Below are positions 20,310 to 32,647 of a stretch of 64,000 nt of DNA, piece by piece. The notes under the pieces were generated by a model. That model saw only the letters and a list, made by a program, of their open reading frames with translations. It did no database searches and was not told the DNA's origin. Position 1 is the first letter of the stretch; each line of letters opens with the position of its first letter. Where the stretch lies: positions 124,001 through 188,000 of the forward strand of contig JADJJK010000007.1 of assembly GCA_016706545.1 (NCBI GenBank), in the 5' to 3' direction. The stretch is from Myxococcales bacterium. GTDB lineage: Bacteria; Myxococcota_A; Polyangia; Haliangiales; Haliangiaceae. A program made the position numbers and the translations under genes.

Positions 20310-21599
20310 ATGACGACGCGGGGCGCGCGCCTGCTGGTGCTGGGGCTGCTCACCGCGGCCAACTTCATTGGCTACGCGGCCCGCAACGCGCTGTTCTTGG
20401 CGTACGACGACCTGCGCGCCGCGTTCTCGGTCGACAACGCGACGCTGGGGGCGCTGGGCACCGCGTTCATGATGGCGCAGGCAGCAGCGACGATCCCGTT
20501 TGGCTGGGCCGGCGACCGCTTCGATCGGCGCCGGGTGATCGCCGCCGGCTTGCTCCTGGCCGCGGCCGCCGGCGTCGCCGGGCCGCTCGGGGGCTCCTTT
20601 GGCGCCTTGCTGGTGAGTCGCGCGCTGGTTGGCCTTGGCCTGGCGGCCATCGTGCCGGTGGCCAACTCGATCTTGGGAGAGCTGTTCGAGGGCGACGTCA
20701 AGGCCAGCCGGATCGCCATCTTCAACCTGGGCCTGTTCGTCGGTGGCGCGGTGGGCCTGGTCGGCGGCGATCTGCTCGGCTATCCGTGGATCCTCTACGT
20801 CTGCGCGCTGCCCGGCTTCGCGCTGGCGCTCGCGGTGGCCCGCCTGCCGATCACATCGCAGCGGCGAGGCGCGCCTGTCGCGAAGGTCCCCGGCGCGGCC
20901 GTGCCGTCCGCCGTCGCCCCGGTGGCGCTCGTCGCCCTGGGCGAGCCGGTCCCCGGCGGCGATCCGGCGTCCGCGTTGCAGCAGGTGCGCGCGCTGCTCG
21001 CCAGCCGCACCCTGCGGCTCGTCATGGTGTCGACGACCGCGATGGCGTTTGCCGCTGGTGGCTTCGCCGCCTGGTTCGCCGAGTTCCTGCGCACGGACAA
21101 GCACCTCAGCGAGGCACAGACCGCGGCGGTCATGGTGGCGTCGCTGGTGGCCGGGCTGGTGGGGGTGGTGGTGGGAGGTCGGCTGGGCGATCGCTGGGCG
21201 CGGCGGACGCGCGCTGGCAGGCTGTGGACCATCGTGACCGGCATGTCGGCCACGGTGCCGAGCGTGGCCGCCGCCATCCTGTTGCCGGCCGGGGCAGCGC
21301 TGGTCCTGGCCAGCATGGTGACGATGTTCTTTGTGTCCTGGTATCACGCGCCGATGGCGGCGACCGTGGACGACCTGGCGCGACCCAAGCAGGCGGCCAC
21401 CGCGCAGGCGCTGGTGGTGTTCACCATGCACATCCTCGGCACGTCGTCGTCCTCGTGGGTGCTGGGCTGGCTCTCGGATCGCACGGGGCTGGCCGCCGCC
21501 ATGTGGCTGCCCACCGGGGCGCTGGTGGTGGCGGCGCTGGCCATGACGCTGGCGGTGCCGAGCTTTGCTCGCGACGCCCAGGCTGCGCGGGCGAGCTGA
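20310..21599 (+). CDS. Major facilitator superfamily transporter
   Basis: 429 residues with about 12 hydrophobic segments in two six-helix halves joined by a loop of about 60 residues rich in Ala/Pro (near 185-230). The loop 2-3 MFS motif appears as GWAGDRFDRRRVIA near residue 70 and the loop 8-9 counterpart as GGRLGDRWARRTRAGR near 290. A GLGLAAIVPVANSILGELF helix 4-5 motif is typical. Best resemblance is to the spinster/sugar-phosphate type, but the substrate cannot be predicted. It starts 18 bases after the PPC lipoprotein and is probably co-transcribed with it. Confidence 0.88.
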   Translation: MTTRGARLLVLGLLTAANFIGYAARNALFLAYDDLRAAFSVDNATLGALGTAFMMAQAAATIPFGWAGDRFDRRRVIAAGLLLAAAAGVAGPLGGSFGALLVSRALVGLGLAAIVPVANSILGELFEGDVKASRIAIFNLGLFVGGAVGLVGGDLLGYPWILYVCALPGFALALAVARLPITSQRRGAPVAKVPGAAVPSAVAPVALVALGEPVPGGDPASALQQVRALLASRTLRLVMVSTTAMAFAAGGFAAWFAEFLRTDKHLSEAQTAAVMVASLVAGLVGVVVGGRLGDRWARRTRAGRLWTIVTGMSATVPSVAAAILLPAGAALVLASMVTMFFVSWYHAPMAATVDDLARPKQAATAQALVVFTMHILGTSSSSWVLGWLSDRTGLAAAMWLPTGALVVAALAMTLAVPSFARDAQAARAS

Positions 21600-21645
21600 A
21601 GCTCTCCACGCGGAGTGCTGCCCGCTGTCGGGACCTCGTTTGGTC

Positions 21646-22173
21646 CTATGCGACGTCCTTGCTCTTGAACTCCAGCGCGGCGCTGGTCTCTGCCCCGAGC
21701 GTCACCAGCGCGAGGAGCTGGACCTTGGGCGGATCGGGCGGCTTCTCGTTGTTGGGTCCGCCCAGGAGGAGCTGGACCTGCGTGTCTTGCGTGTCCTGGT
21801 CGCAGGGGTGGCTCTGCTTGCCGAACCACTCTGGCGCCAGCGAGATCGTGCGTCGGGTGTCGTGGTCGCGCGGCGCCATGAACGCTGCGCAGAACGAGCC
21901 AAGCTCGAGCTCGTTCATCCAGATGCGCGCAGCCATTGCACCCCGGTTGGTGTCGATGACGGTGGCGAGCACGCGCCTGCCGAGAAACTGCAGGAACGCC
22001 ACCGCCCTCGCAGGCGCGGTGTGCTCGTCGGCGGTCCAGCGTTCGAAGGAGACGACCTCGGGGAGCTGGACCTCGCGCGACGGGTCAACCTCGAGGGCGG
22101 TCGGGACGGTGACCAGGCTGGGGCGACTCGGCAGCGCGCTCTCAACCCGGCTGGCAATTTGATCGGCGGACAT
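21646..22173 (-). CDS. Unknown small protein, third gene of the sigma/CHAT operon
   Basis: 175 residues, not recognised. It has a strong Shine-Dalgarno (AAGGAG at 22184-22179), no signal peptide and no membrane segment. The sequence looks like a compact alpha/beta protein: VSFERWTADEHTAPARAVAFLQFLGRRVLATVIDT, then FCAAFMAPRDHDTRRTISLAP, a polar Asp/Gln/Pro loop near 125-150 and a hydrophobic final strand VQLLALVTLG. Only 19 bases separate it from the upstream anti-sigma-TPR-CHAT gene, so it is very likely in the same operon. By analogy with other CHAT systems it could be a protease substrate or cofactor, but nothing in the sequence proves this. Confidence 0.75.
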   Translation of the reverse strand: MSADQIASRVESALPSRPSLVTVPTALEVDPSREVQLPEVVSFERWTADEHTAPARAVAFLQFLGRRVLATVIDTNRGAMAARIWMNELELGSFCAAFMAPRDHDTRRTISLAPEWFGKQSHPCDQDTQDTQVQLLLGGPNNEKPPDPPKVQLLALVTLGAETSAALEFKSKDVA

Positions 22174-22192
22174 GGAGGCTCCTTGGGGTTGG

Positions 22193-25100
22193 CTACTCGA
22201 ACACCACGATGTTGCGCACCCAGGACGTCGGATCGGCCGAGATCTTCTCGGCGCGAATCCGTGACACTACGCGGGCAACATTCGGATCGTGACGAAGACC
22301 TTCCCGGATCTCGGCAAAGACCTGGGCCCCTTCCACGTCAGGGATATCGGTGAGCGCGGCGACCACGGCGCGGGCGCCAGCGGCGCGGAAGGCAACCGGC
22401 AGCCCCCACACCAGGTAGTCGTAGCCCGCCGGCACCGCGCCCACGCAATCGGCCAGCAGGACCACCGGGCGGCGCGGCAGCTCCCAGCTCGCGAGATCCT
22501 CGGCGGTGAGCGCCCAGCCAGCGGGCGACTCGCTGAGCGCCAGCGCAGGCGCGTCCGAGGACGCGACGCGGGTGGTGTGGACATGAAACTCGATCAGGGT
22601 GGCGCCCTTGGCCTCCATGGCCGCGCGCTGGGGCGTGGCGACGGCGCCCACCAGCAAGGTGGCGTCCGGCGGCGCGGTCAGCGGAGCGAGCGCCGCGAGC
22701 TGCAGGCTCTGCGGTGGCTCGGTGTTGGCGATGATCACCGTGCGCGGGGAAAGCTCCGGGCTGGCCGGCTGGGGCTGGCCCAGCAAGAACGCCCACGGCA
22801 AAGTGCCCGGGAGCGGCGGCGCGCTGGTCGACGGAGGGTATGCGATCACCCCCACCTGCGCGCAGCCAGCGAGGCGCTGCGGCCACTCCTTGGGCAGGCT
22901 CCAGGTCTGCTCGACGCGGTAGGTTCCCGTCAGGCTGCCGTCTGCGCTCACCAGGACCGCGGCGGCGTGGTACCGGTCGTGGACCAGCGCCAGGGCGCAT
23001 CGGGTGGGGCGGGGGACCCGGTGGCTTTGCGTCGCCAGCGCCAGCGCGTCGTCCCAGCGCTCACGTCGCGCGGCGTCCACGAACAGCGCTCGCTCCGCCT
23101 CCACCTGGGTCCGGCGGGCGGTGGCATCTCCCGCGAAGGCCGCGGCGCGGCGCGACAGCTCGACGAGCTGCTGGCGAGCAGCGAGCTGGGGTTCGGCCTG
23201 GTCCGCGCGCAGGTCGACGCGCGCCGCCAGATACTCGAGATACAGCCGGTCCGTTTCGGAGCTGCCGGCCGCCGCGAGCGCGGCCGCCAGCGCCTTGCGC
23301 AGGTCGTCCCGGCGGATCGCAAGCCCAGCCTCCAGCAGGTCGACCTGCGTGGACAGCAGGGCGCGGCCGGGCGGCGTGTCGCTGGCCTGCAGTTTCTCGA
23401 CGATCGCCTCGGCCTCGGAGATCCGGCCGCGCTCGAGCTCCATCAGCGCCACGGTGGCGATCGCCTTCTGCTGCAGGTCAGGATCGCTCGACGACAGCGC
23501 CCACTCCTCGTAGTAGGCGCGGGCCAAGCTGAGATGCTTGCGGAAGCGGTGGGCCTCCGCGGCGAAGAACACGGCGCGACCTCGCCAGTCAAACTCGCCC
23601 TCGGCGGTGGCGGTCTGCAGCGCCTGTTGCGCAGCGCGCAGCGCCAGCGTCGGCTGGCCGGTGTCGGTCGCCACCTCGGCGCGCTTGATCTGCGCGAGCA
23701 GGCAGATGTACGCAGCGGCGCCCTGCGCGCACAGCTCCTCCAGGGTGGCCACGTGGCGGGCGGCGGCGGCGTGGTCGGCCTGCTTGCTGCGCGCGTTGAA
23801 GCGCTCCTTCTCCAGGAGCCCTCGCATCCACGAGTCTCCGCTGGCCGCCGCGAGCTCGGCGGCTTCGTCACTGTCGCCGCGCGCGAGGTAGAGCGCACCC
23901 AGCAGCAGATCGGTGGCGCCCGCGGCCTGCGCGCGCGCCTTCCAGGTGCGCCAGCGAGCCTCGTCCGCGATGCCCTGCTGGCGCAGGATCTCGACGTACA
24001 GCGGCGCCAGCGCCGCGCGCGCCGGGGACAGCCGCTTCCTGGCGCCGGCCAGGGCCGCCACCAGCTTGCTGCCGGTGCGCTGATCGAGCACCTCGGCCAG
24101 CGGCCGCAGCTCGTCCAGGCGCCGCGCGGTGGTCGCGGTGCGCAGGGCGTCATCGAACCGCAGGCGCGCCCGCGCGGGCACCGCCTTGGCCAGCTCGAGC
24201 AGGCGCGGCGCGAGCGGACCTTCGGGGATGATCTGGTTGCGGTCTCTCAGGATCTCCTGGTAGCGGTCCCGTACGCGCTGCAGCTCGCCGAGCGCCTCGG
24301 CCCTGGCGGCCGCCTCCTCGCGGAAGTCAGAGCTCATCGCCGCGAGCTCGAGGAAGGTCGCTCTGGCCGTCAGCCCAAGGCCCAGGTCGCGCAGCGCCAA
24401 GGCGCGATTCCACAGCGCGACCTCGTGTCGGGGACGATCGGCGAGCACGCGGTCTGCCAGCTCGAGCGCCTGCTCGGGCTGGCCGCGGGTCACCGCGAGG
24501 GCCGCGCGGTCTGCGTCGAGGATCGGGTCGTGCTGGCAGCCAGGCTGCTGGTACTGCTGCTCGGCGAGCTCCAGCGCGCCGGAGAGCAGGTACATCGCCG
24601 CGACGCCCGCGCAGTCTCCTCGGCGCGCCAGCGCCGCGAGGGTCTCGGGATCCAGCCGCTCCGCGCCGTGGTCGGCTGCGCTGCGGGTGGGGGAGTACTC
24701 GCGAAACTGCGCGGCGTCCTGCCAGGTCAGGCGCGCCTCCAGCGAGCGCGTGGCGGCGAGCGCGATGATCGGCATCGGCGGCGGATGCTGGTGCGCGGGG
24801 AGCCGCACCAGCGTCAAGCTCGCGGCGGCGGCGGCGCCCAGCGCGCCCGCGGCCATGATCCATCGGCGTCTTTGGCGGGGCAGGCGCGTGATCGGGATGA
24901 CGCCGCGCTCGTCCGAGGGAGCCACGGTGAGCGCCGCCGGCTCTCCGCGCGGCGCGACGACGGCCGCGACGATGGCCTCGACAGGGGTGATCGCGGCGAT
25001 CACCGGCGGCGGCGCCACCTCGGGCGAGCTGGCGCGGGCCGCGGGCAGCTCGCCTTGGCGGGCCGCTTGCTTGCGGAGCGTGTCTTCGCGATCGCGGAGC

Positions 25101-25345
25101 TGGACCTCGCCGTGCAGCGCGAGCTGACAGCGCGCGCAATCGACCAGGTGATCGACGAACGCTTGCTCCGCCGCGGCGGCCAGCTCACCGTCGAGATAGG
25201 CGCTCACGCAGTGGAGCGCATCGTCGTCTCCGGCTCCTCCACGGCCGCCAGGGTCCGCGCCGCCGCCGTGGAGGTCATGGTCGGATGCCTCCTGGCCGTC
25301 GAGCCCTTGCGCCGACGCGCGGCTGGGGGGGCTTGCGTCACGCAT
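22193..25345 (-). CDS. Anti-sigma zinc-finger, TM, TPR-like and CHAT protease fusion protein
   Basis: 1050 residues from ATG 25345, which overlaps the sigma-factor stop by eight bases; upstream in-frame sequence belongs to that gene. Order: residues 40-78, a zinc-binding anti-sigma domain (HCVSAYLDGEL...HLVDCARC, ligands H66, C70, C73 with H45/C46); 85-160, an Ala/Pro-rich linker; 162-180, one transmembrane helix preceded by RQRRR; about 230-800, helical TPR-like repeats; 800-1050, a CHAT caspase-like domain with a probable dyad H923 (IEFHVHTTRV) and C967 (VVLLADCVGA). By charge, the zinc finger should face the cytoplasm and TPR-CHAT the periplasm. Expected role: bind the adjacent ECF sigma and release it when the TPR-CHAT part responds. 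Self-cleavage is inference. Confidence 0.88.
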   Translation of the reverse strand: MRDASPPSRASAQGLDGQEASDHDLHGGGADPGGRGGAGDDDALHCVSAYLDGELAAAAEQAFVDHLVDCARCQLALHGEVQLRDREDTLRKQAARQGELPAARASSPEVAPPPVIAAITPVEAIVAAVVAPRGEPAALTVAPSDERGVIPITRLPRQRRRWIMAAGALGAAAAASLTLVRLPAHQHPPPMPIIALAATRSLEARLTWQDAAQFREYSPTRSAADHGAERLDPETLAALARRGDCAGVAAMYLLSGALELAEQQYQQPGCQHDPILDADRAALAVTRGQPEQALELADRVLADRPRHEVALWNRALALRDLGLGLTARATFLELAAMSSDFREEAAARAEALGELQRVRDRYQEILRDRNQIIPEGPLAPRLLELAKAVPARARLRFDDALRTATTARRLDELRPLAEVLDQRTGSKLVAALAGARKRLSPARAALAPLYVEILRQQGIADEARWRTWKARAQAAGATDLLLGALYLARGDSDEAAELAAASGDSWMRGLLEKERFNARSKQADHAAAARHVATLEELCAQGAAAYICLLAQIKRAEVATDTGQPTLALRAAQQALQTATAEGEFDWRGRAVFFAAEAHRFRKHLSLARAYYEEWALSSSDPDLQQKAIATVALMELERGRISEAEAIVEKLQASDTPPGRALLSTQVDLLEAGLAIRRDDLRKALAAALAAAGSSETDRLYLEYLAARVDLRADQAEPQLAARQQLVELSRRAAAFAGDATARRTQVEAERALFVDAARRERWDDALALATQSHRVPRPTRCALALVHDRYHAAAVLVSADGSLTGTYRVEQTWSLPKEWPQRLAGCAQVGVIAYPPSTSAPPLPGTLPWAFLLGQPQPASPELSPRTVIIANTEPPQSLQLAALAPLTAPPDATLLVGAVATPQRAAMEAKGATLIEFHVHTTRVASSDAPALALSESPAGWALTAEDLASWELPRRPVVLLADCVGAVPAGYDYLVWGLPVAFRAAGARAVVAALTDIPDVEGAQVFAEIREGLRHDPNVARVVSRIRAEKISADPTSWVRNIVVFE

Positions 25346-26015
25346 GGCGGGCCTCCAGGCGAGCCAGCAGGAGTTCGCGCAAGCGCTTGCGGGCGCGCAG
25401 GATCCTCGTGCCCACCGTCGCCTTTGGGATGCCGAGCTCGGCGGAGATAACAGCATAGTCTTTGCCTTCGAGCGCGAAGCGGCGATAGGTCTCCTGGACG
25501 TCGTCGGGCAGCTCGTCGACCGCGGCGCGGATGTCCTCGAGGCCAAGCTCGGACCACGCCTCATGGTCCTCGACGACCGGGGCCGGGGGTTCCACCTCGA
25601 GGGCGACCTCCCCGGGGCGGGCGCGCCGCCGACGCACGGAATCGAGAAACGTGTTGGTGACGATGGTGAGCAACCAGCCGCGGGCCTTCTGTGGGTCTCT
25701 CATCTGATCTCGCGCGACGAACGCGCGCAGCAACGCATCCTGAACCAGATCTTCGGGATCGCCCTGGCTCCTGCACATCTGCGCGGCGCGGACGCGCAGC
25801 GCCGGCAGGTGCGCGGCGGCGACCTCATTGAACCAGCCAAGGCGGCCCGGCCCGCCACCGCCGCCGCCATCGAGGCCATCGCGCCGCGGACGAGCGCCGG
25901 GCGCGCCGCGAGCCTCGCTCTTGCGCGCGGGCCCCGGCTCGATGGATTGGGCAAGCATCGCGTCACCATCCTGGACGCAAGCTCCCCGCAGATCTTCGCG
26001 ATCTTTTTCGGGCAC
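25338..26015 (-). CDS. ECF-family RNA polymerase sigma factor, cognate to the CHAT-linked anti-sigma
   Basis: 225 residues from GTG 26015; ATG 25958 is an alternative that removes a poorly conserved N-terminus. Residues about 65-130 are region 2 (CRSQGDPEDLVQDALLRAFVARDQMRDPQKARGWL, then TIVTNTFLDSVRRRRAR); residues about 165-220 are region 4 (LPDDVQETYRRFALEGKDYAVISAELGIPKATVGTRILRARKRLRELL). A Gly-rich stretch lies near residue 50. Its stop overlaps the anti-sigma start, typical of sigma/anti-sigma pairs made in fixed ratio. It probably transcribes its own operon; I could not pick a convincing ECF promoter upstream. Confidence 0.93.
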   Translation of the reverse strand: MPEKDREDLRGACVQDGDAMLAQSIEPGPARKSEARGAPGARPRRDGLDGGGGGGPGRLGWFNEVAAAHLPALRVRAAQMCRSQGDPEDLVQDALLRAFVARDQMRDPQKARGWLLTIVTNTFLDSVRRRRARPGEVALEVEPPAPVVEDHEAWSELGLEDIRAAVDELPDDVQETYRRFALEGKDYAVISAELGIPKATVGTRILRARKRLRELLLARLEARHA

Positions 26016-26163
26016 GCGCTGAGCAGCCTATCACGCTAGGGCTTCTGCGCAGTTGCGACCTTGCCTTGGTTGCAGTGGCACGGTGTCTTTGCGGGCTGGA
26101 GCGCGTTGCTCGCTGGCGCGCGCCGCCGTTCCCGAAGAACTCGGACTACGATGGCGAACCGGC

Positions 26164-26749
26164 ATGCCGCAGGATCGGACCCCTCGTTACGCCCCTCGTT
26201 ACGCCCCCGCCGCGCTGGCGGTGCCCTCGCTCCTGACCGAGCGCCTCTCGTTGACTGGGCCGCGCCGCGATGACTTCGACGACATCGCCGCGCTCTGGGC
26301 GGAGCCCAAGGTCGTCGAGCACATCACCCGGCGCCCGCTGAGCCGCGAGGAGTGCTGGAGCCGCTTTCTGCGCAGCCTGGGCCACTGGATCCACCTGGGG
26401 TTTGGATACTGGGTGGTGCGCGAGCGCGCCACCGGCCGCTTCGGGGGGGAGGTTGGCCTCGCCGATCTGCAGCGCGACATGGTGCCGTCGTGCCACGGCG
26501 TCCCCGAGGCCGGCTGGGTGCTCGCGCCCTGGGCGCACGGCCAGGGCTACGCCACCGAGGCGGCGCTGGCGGCGCTGTCCTGGTGCCAGGAGGTGCTGGC
26601 GCCTCCGCGCGTGGTGTGCCTGATCGATCCTCGGAACCACGGGTCCTTGGCGGTGGCGGCCAAGTGCCAGTTCGAGGAGGTGACGCGCGCGCCGTACGCC
26701 GGCGCGGAGGTGGTGCTGCTGCAGCGCTGGTTCGCGCCGCCAGACGGCG

Positions 26750-26763
<14 letters not shown>
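26164..26763 (+). CDS. GNAT-family N-acetyltransferase (RimJ/RimL-like)
   Basis: 199 residues from ATG 26164. The fold is that of the RimJ/RimL branch of GNAT: LLTERLSLTGPRRDDFDDIAALW near residue 22, WVVRERATGRFGGEVGLADL in the central strands, the acetyl-CoA-binding block GWVLAPWAHGQGYATEAALAAL (Q/R-x-x-G-x-G/A type), and CLIDPRNHGSLAVAAKCQFEEV for motif B. Members acetylate protein N-termini or small molecules; the substrate is unknown. It converges with, and overlaps by 14 bases, the 3' end of the VWA operon. Confidence 0.87.
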
Positions 26764-29505
<2,742 letters not shown>

Positions 29506-29506
<1 letters not shown>

Positions 29507-31608
29507 CAGACGGTGACTCGTCGGTGATAGGTGATCCACTCGAGGCCGATGAGCAGCGCTGCGAGCAGCACGAAGTAGATCCACAGCTTGCGGCTGCGGG
29601 AGACGGTGAACGGCTCGGGGGCGGCCAGCGCCTGTCCGCCCAGCGTCAGCTTGCTCGCGGGCGCGATGTCGGACTCCCCGGGGCTGGCCAGGTTGGCCGC
29701 CAGCTCCAGGCGCAGCGGCTCGGCGCCGGTGGTGGTCAGCTCGTGGAAGCCCACGCGCGAGGCGTAGAACGTGGCCTGCCCATCGAGCACCGGGGCCGTG
29801 GACCGCTTGCCATCGGGGCCGGTCACTTGCACCTCGCCGGAGCCTTGCACGCCGTCGAGCAGCACCCGCTCGCGGCGGCCGGTGGCGTACGTGGTGAGCA
29901 GATCGACTTCGTCGCCGGCGAAGTAGTCCAGCGAGTTGACGAGGAGCAGGGGGAAGGCCACCCGCAGGGGCAGGTCGGTGGCGTCCTGCCGGCCGGGCGC
30001 CGGCAAGGAGAAGCCAAAGACGACGATCTTGCGGCCGCCGTCCCGCTTGGCGACCGCGATGGCCTGGCGCACGCTGCTGGCCAGCACGGCCTCGCCGCGA
30101 TCGCGGTCCGCCGCGAACACCGCGCTCTTGTCGAAGTTGACATCGGAGAGCCCGACCCAGCGCATCACCGGGTGGGTCTCGTCGAGCTCGGTGATGCGCG
30201 GCCGCTCGATCACGCCGGTGACCCGGACCGGGGACCGGTCTTTGTCCGGGTGGAAGTACAAGAGGTGGGCCGGCGGCGGCGGCACCTGCGCCGGCGTATG
30301 CTCGTCGAAGATCACCACGGAGAAGTCCGCGGCGATCGCTGGGTTGGCGTCGTACTCGGCGGGGGTGACCTTGGCCGGTTCGATGTTGTCGTACACCATC
30401 ACCGCGCCCTCCAGGTACAGGTTGTCCTCGGTCACCAGGAGCACCTTCTGCTTCTTTCGGGCCGGCAACAGCGCGAACGCCTCGTCGTCGAGCGGGAACG
30501 GATCGGTGGTGCCGCCGTCCACCGGGCGCAGGGTCGCGCGCAGGCGGTTGTCTTCGCCGCCCGGCAGCTCGCGGTAGATCTCGCGATGGCGCTGGCCAGG
30601 TGCCAGCGTGAGCTCCCGCACGTCCACGGCGGTCGCGCCGTTGTACAGGGTGAGGCGGCGCTGCGCTGGATCGCTGCCGAAGTTCTGCAGCTCGATGAAG
30701 ACCTCGTAGGCGGCCTTGTTGGCGACGTAGCGGCGGACGTTGAACGCGATGATGCCGGCGTTGTCGCTGCGCTGCCCCACCGGCAGATAGCGCACGTCGA
30801 TCCCTGACAGGTCCACGGTGGCGAGGTTCTTGTCGCTCCACCGGGTGGCGCCCGCGGCGGGGGCGGCCGGAGCTTGGTCGGGGGCCGCGCCGGACGTCGG
30901 CGCGGTGAAGCTCGCCAGGCCGAGCTGCGCCTCCGGGAAGGCGCCGTCGGAGATGAGCACGATGAGCGGGTTCTGGCGGTCGCGCAGGGCATCGGCCGCG
31001 GCGCCGAGCGCGCGCGGCAGGTCAGCGGGGGTGTCAGACGCCGTCACGCCATCGATGACCTTCTTGAGCATCGGGCCGTCTCCGGAGAAGCGCGACAGCG
31101 GGGTCGCCTGTCCGTCGACCTGGATGATCATGGCCAGATCACCGCCGCCCAGGCTGTCGATGAGCTCCTTGGCTCGACGCTGGGCGTGGGCCAGGCGAGT
31201 CTCGGCGTCTCGCTCCTCCGCGCCGGCGGCATCGGAGGCCTTGGCGCCGGAGGCCTTGCTGGCCTTGGCGTCGGGCTTGCCGTCGGTGGCCTTCATCGAC
31301 GCCGAGGCGTCGAGCAACACCACCACGCTGCGCGCCCGCCGGTCGGTGGCGCCAAGCGTTGGGTCGAGCGCCGCGAAGAGGATGAGGCCCAGCACCAGCA
31401 AGATGAGCAGGAGCGACAGCATCCGGCGGAGCTGCTTCCACAGCGCGCTGGCGTCCTTCTGCTCCATCACGCGCTGCCAGAGCTTGGAGAACGGCACCTC
31501 GAAGCGGCGGCGCCGCATCTTGATGATGTACGCGCCGACGGCCAGCGCGGCGGCGGCGATGGCGATGTAGCTCCAGAGCGCCAAGGAGATCGGCGTGAGC
31601 AGGCTCAT
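29506..31608 (-). CDS. BatA-like VWA membrane protein
   Basis: 700 residues. The N-terminus has the BatA-type region: a first TM helix, then RRRRFEVPFSKLWQRV (the aerotolerance-regulator N-terminal pattern) and a second TM helix. The VWA domain begins with VVLLDASASMKA (MIDAS DASAS, about residue 95) and has a Lys/Ala/Asp-rich insert; LIVLISDGAFPEA follows near 215. A long beta-rich extracytoplasmic part ends in a TM helix (LWIYFVLLAALLIGLEWI). The ATG overlaps the stop of the upstream DUF58 gene (ATGA). Family knowledge: a partner of MoxR and DUF58 proteins. Confidence 0.87.
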
Positions 31609-32591
31609 CGCAAGAACCCTCCCGCGCGAAAGATCTTCAGCACCAGCTCATCAAAGGGGATGCCGGTGTGGGTGCGAAAGAACGGCGTCGCGCGCGCGGT
31701 ACAGAACTGCTCCAGCTCCGCGCAGTAGCGGTCGTGCTCGCGCCGGTAGGCCTCGAGCAAGGACTTCGAGACGGTGACCTCCCGGGCGTCGCCGGTCTCG
31801 CAGTCGACCAGGGTCAGGTCGCCGTGCAGGTCGGGGGACGCCTCGCGCTGGTCGTAGACCTGCAGCACGAACGGCTCGAACCGGTTGTAGCGCAGCGTGT
31901 TGAGCCCCTGCTCGAAGCCATCTGGATCGTAGAAGTCGGAGATCAAGACGGCCAGGCCGCGCCGCTTGTTCTGCGCCACGAAGGCCTTCATGCACTCGGC
32001 GAGCTGGGTCTGTCCGCCGAGCTCGCAGGTCCGCAGGAAGTCAAAGACGCGGAAGATCCGGTTCTTGCCGCGCGACGGCGGCAGCCGGCCAAGCAGGCGA
32101 TCCGAGAACGGGATGATCGCCACCCGGTCGAGGTTGGCGAGCCCCACGTAGCTGAGCGCCGCGCCGACCTGCATGGCGTAGTGGAGCTTGGGCGGCGTGC
32201 CGATGGACATGGAGTCGGAGACATCGACGAGGATATAGATGTGCAGGTCCTCTTCTTCCTCGAAGAGCCGCAGCAGCAGCCGGTCGAGTCGACCGTACAG
32301 GTTCCAGTCGATGTAGCGGAAGTCGTCGCCGCGCGCGTAGGTGCGGTGGTCCGCGAACTCGATGCCGGAGCCGACCTTGCGGGTGCGGCGCTCGGCGCGC
32401 AGGTTTCCCGAGAACACCTTGCGCGCGACCATGTGCAGGTGCTCGAGCGTCTTTAGGAACCGCTCGTCAAAGAGCCGGGAGCGGTCCTTTGCGCGGTTGT
32501 CACGGCTGGGCGCGGCGGCGGTCACCACGGGGCACCCCAGGCCAGGGACGCTGGCTGGCAGCGCCACCGCGGCGGCCGGGGCTGGCGACAC
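31605..32591 (-). CDS. DUF58 domain protein
   Basis: 328 residues from GTG 32591; the first 40 residues are a poorly conserved Ala/Pro segment, so an internal start is possible. The DUF58 core is clear: IEFADHRTYARGDDFRYIDWNLYGRLDRLLLRLFEEEEDL, followed directly by a VWA-like MIDAS (LVDVSDSMSIG). It is soluble. In MoxR operons DUF58 proteins are taken as adaptors between the AAA+ ATPase and the membrane VWA proteins. It lies 56 bases downstream of moxR. Confidence 0.9.
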   Translation of the reverse strand: MSPAPAAAVALPASVPGLGCPVVTAAAPSRDNRAKDRSRLFDERFLKTLEHLHMVARKVFSGNLRAERRTRKVGSGIEFADHRTYARGDDFRYIDWNLYGRLDRLLLRLFEEEEDLHIYILVDVSDSMSIGTPPKLHYAMQVGAALSYVGLANLDRVAIIPFSDRLLGRLPPSRGKNRIFRVFDFLRTCELGGQTQLAECMKAFVAQNKRRGLAVLISDFYDPDGFEQGLNTLRYNRFEPFVLQVYDQREASPDLHGDLTLVDCETGDAREVTVSKSLLEAYRREHDRYCAELEQFCTARATPFFRTHTGIPFDELVLKIFRAGGFLR

Positions 32592-32647
32592 GCGCGGCCG
32601 TCACGTGCGACGGTCATGGGAGGGCGGACTGAGGAGGTCACGCGCGT

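Noticed and set aside
22289..25450. Very long open frame on the plus strand opposite the CHAT gene
   Set aside because: It is Arg/Gly/Ala-rich with no domains and mirrors the GC-biased codons of the real minus-strand gene, a common shadow in such DNA. The same holds for the long minus-strand frames at 14386-17211 and 18735-21431.
21646..26015. Type III-E CRISPR (Craspase) locus
   Set aside because: Only the TPR-CHAT and sigma themes are shared. There is no gRAMP/Cas7-11, no Csx30/Csx31 that I recognise, and no repeat array.
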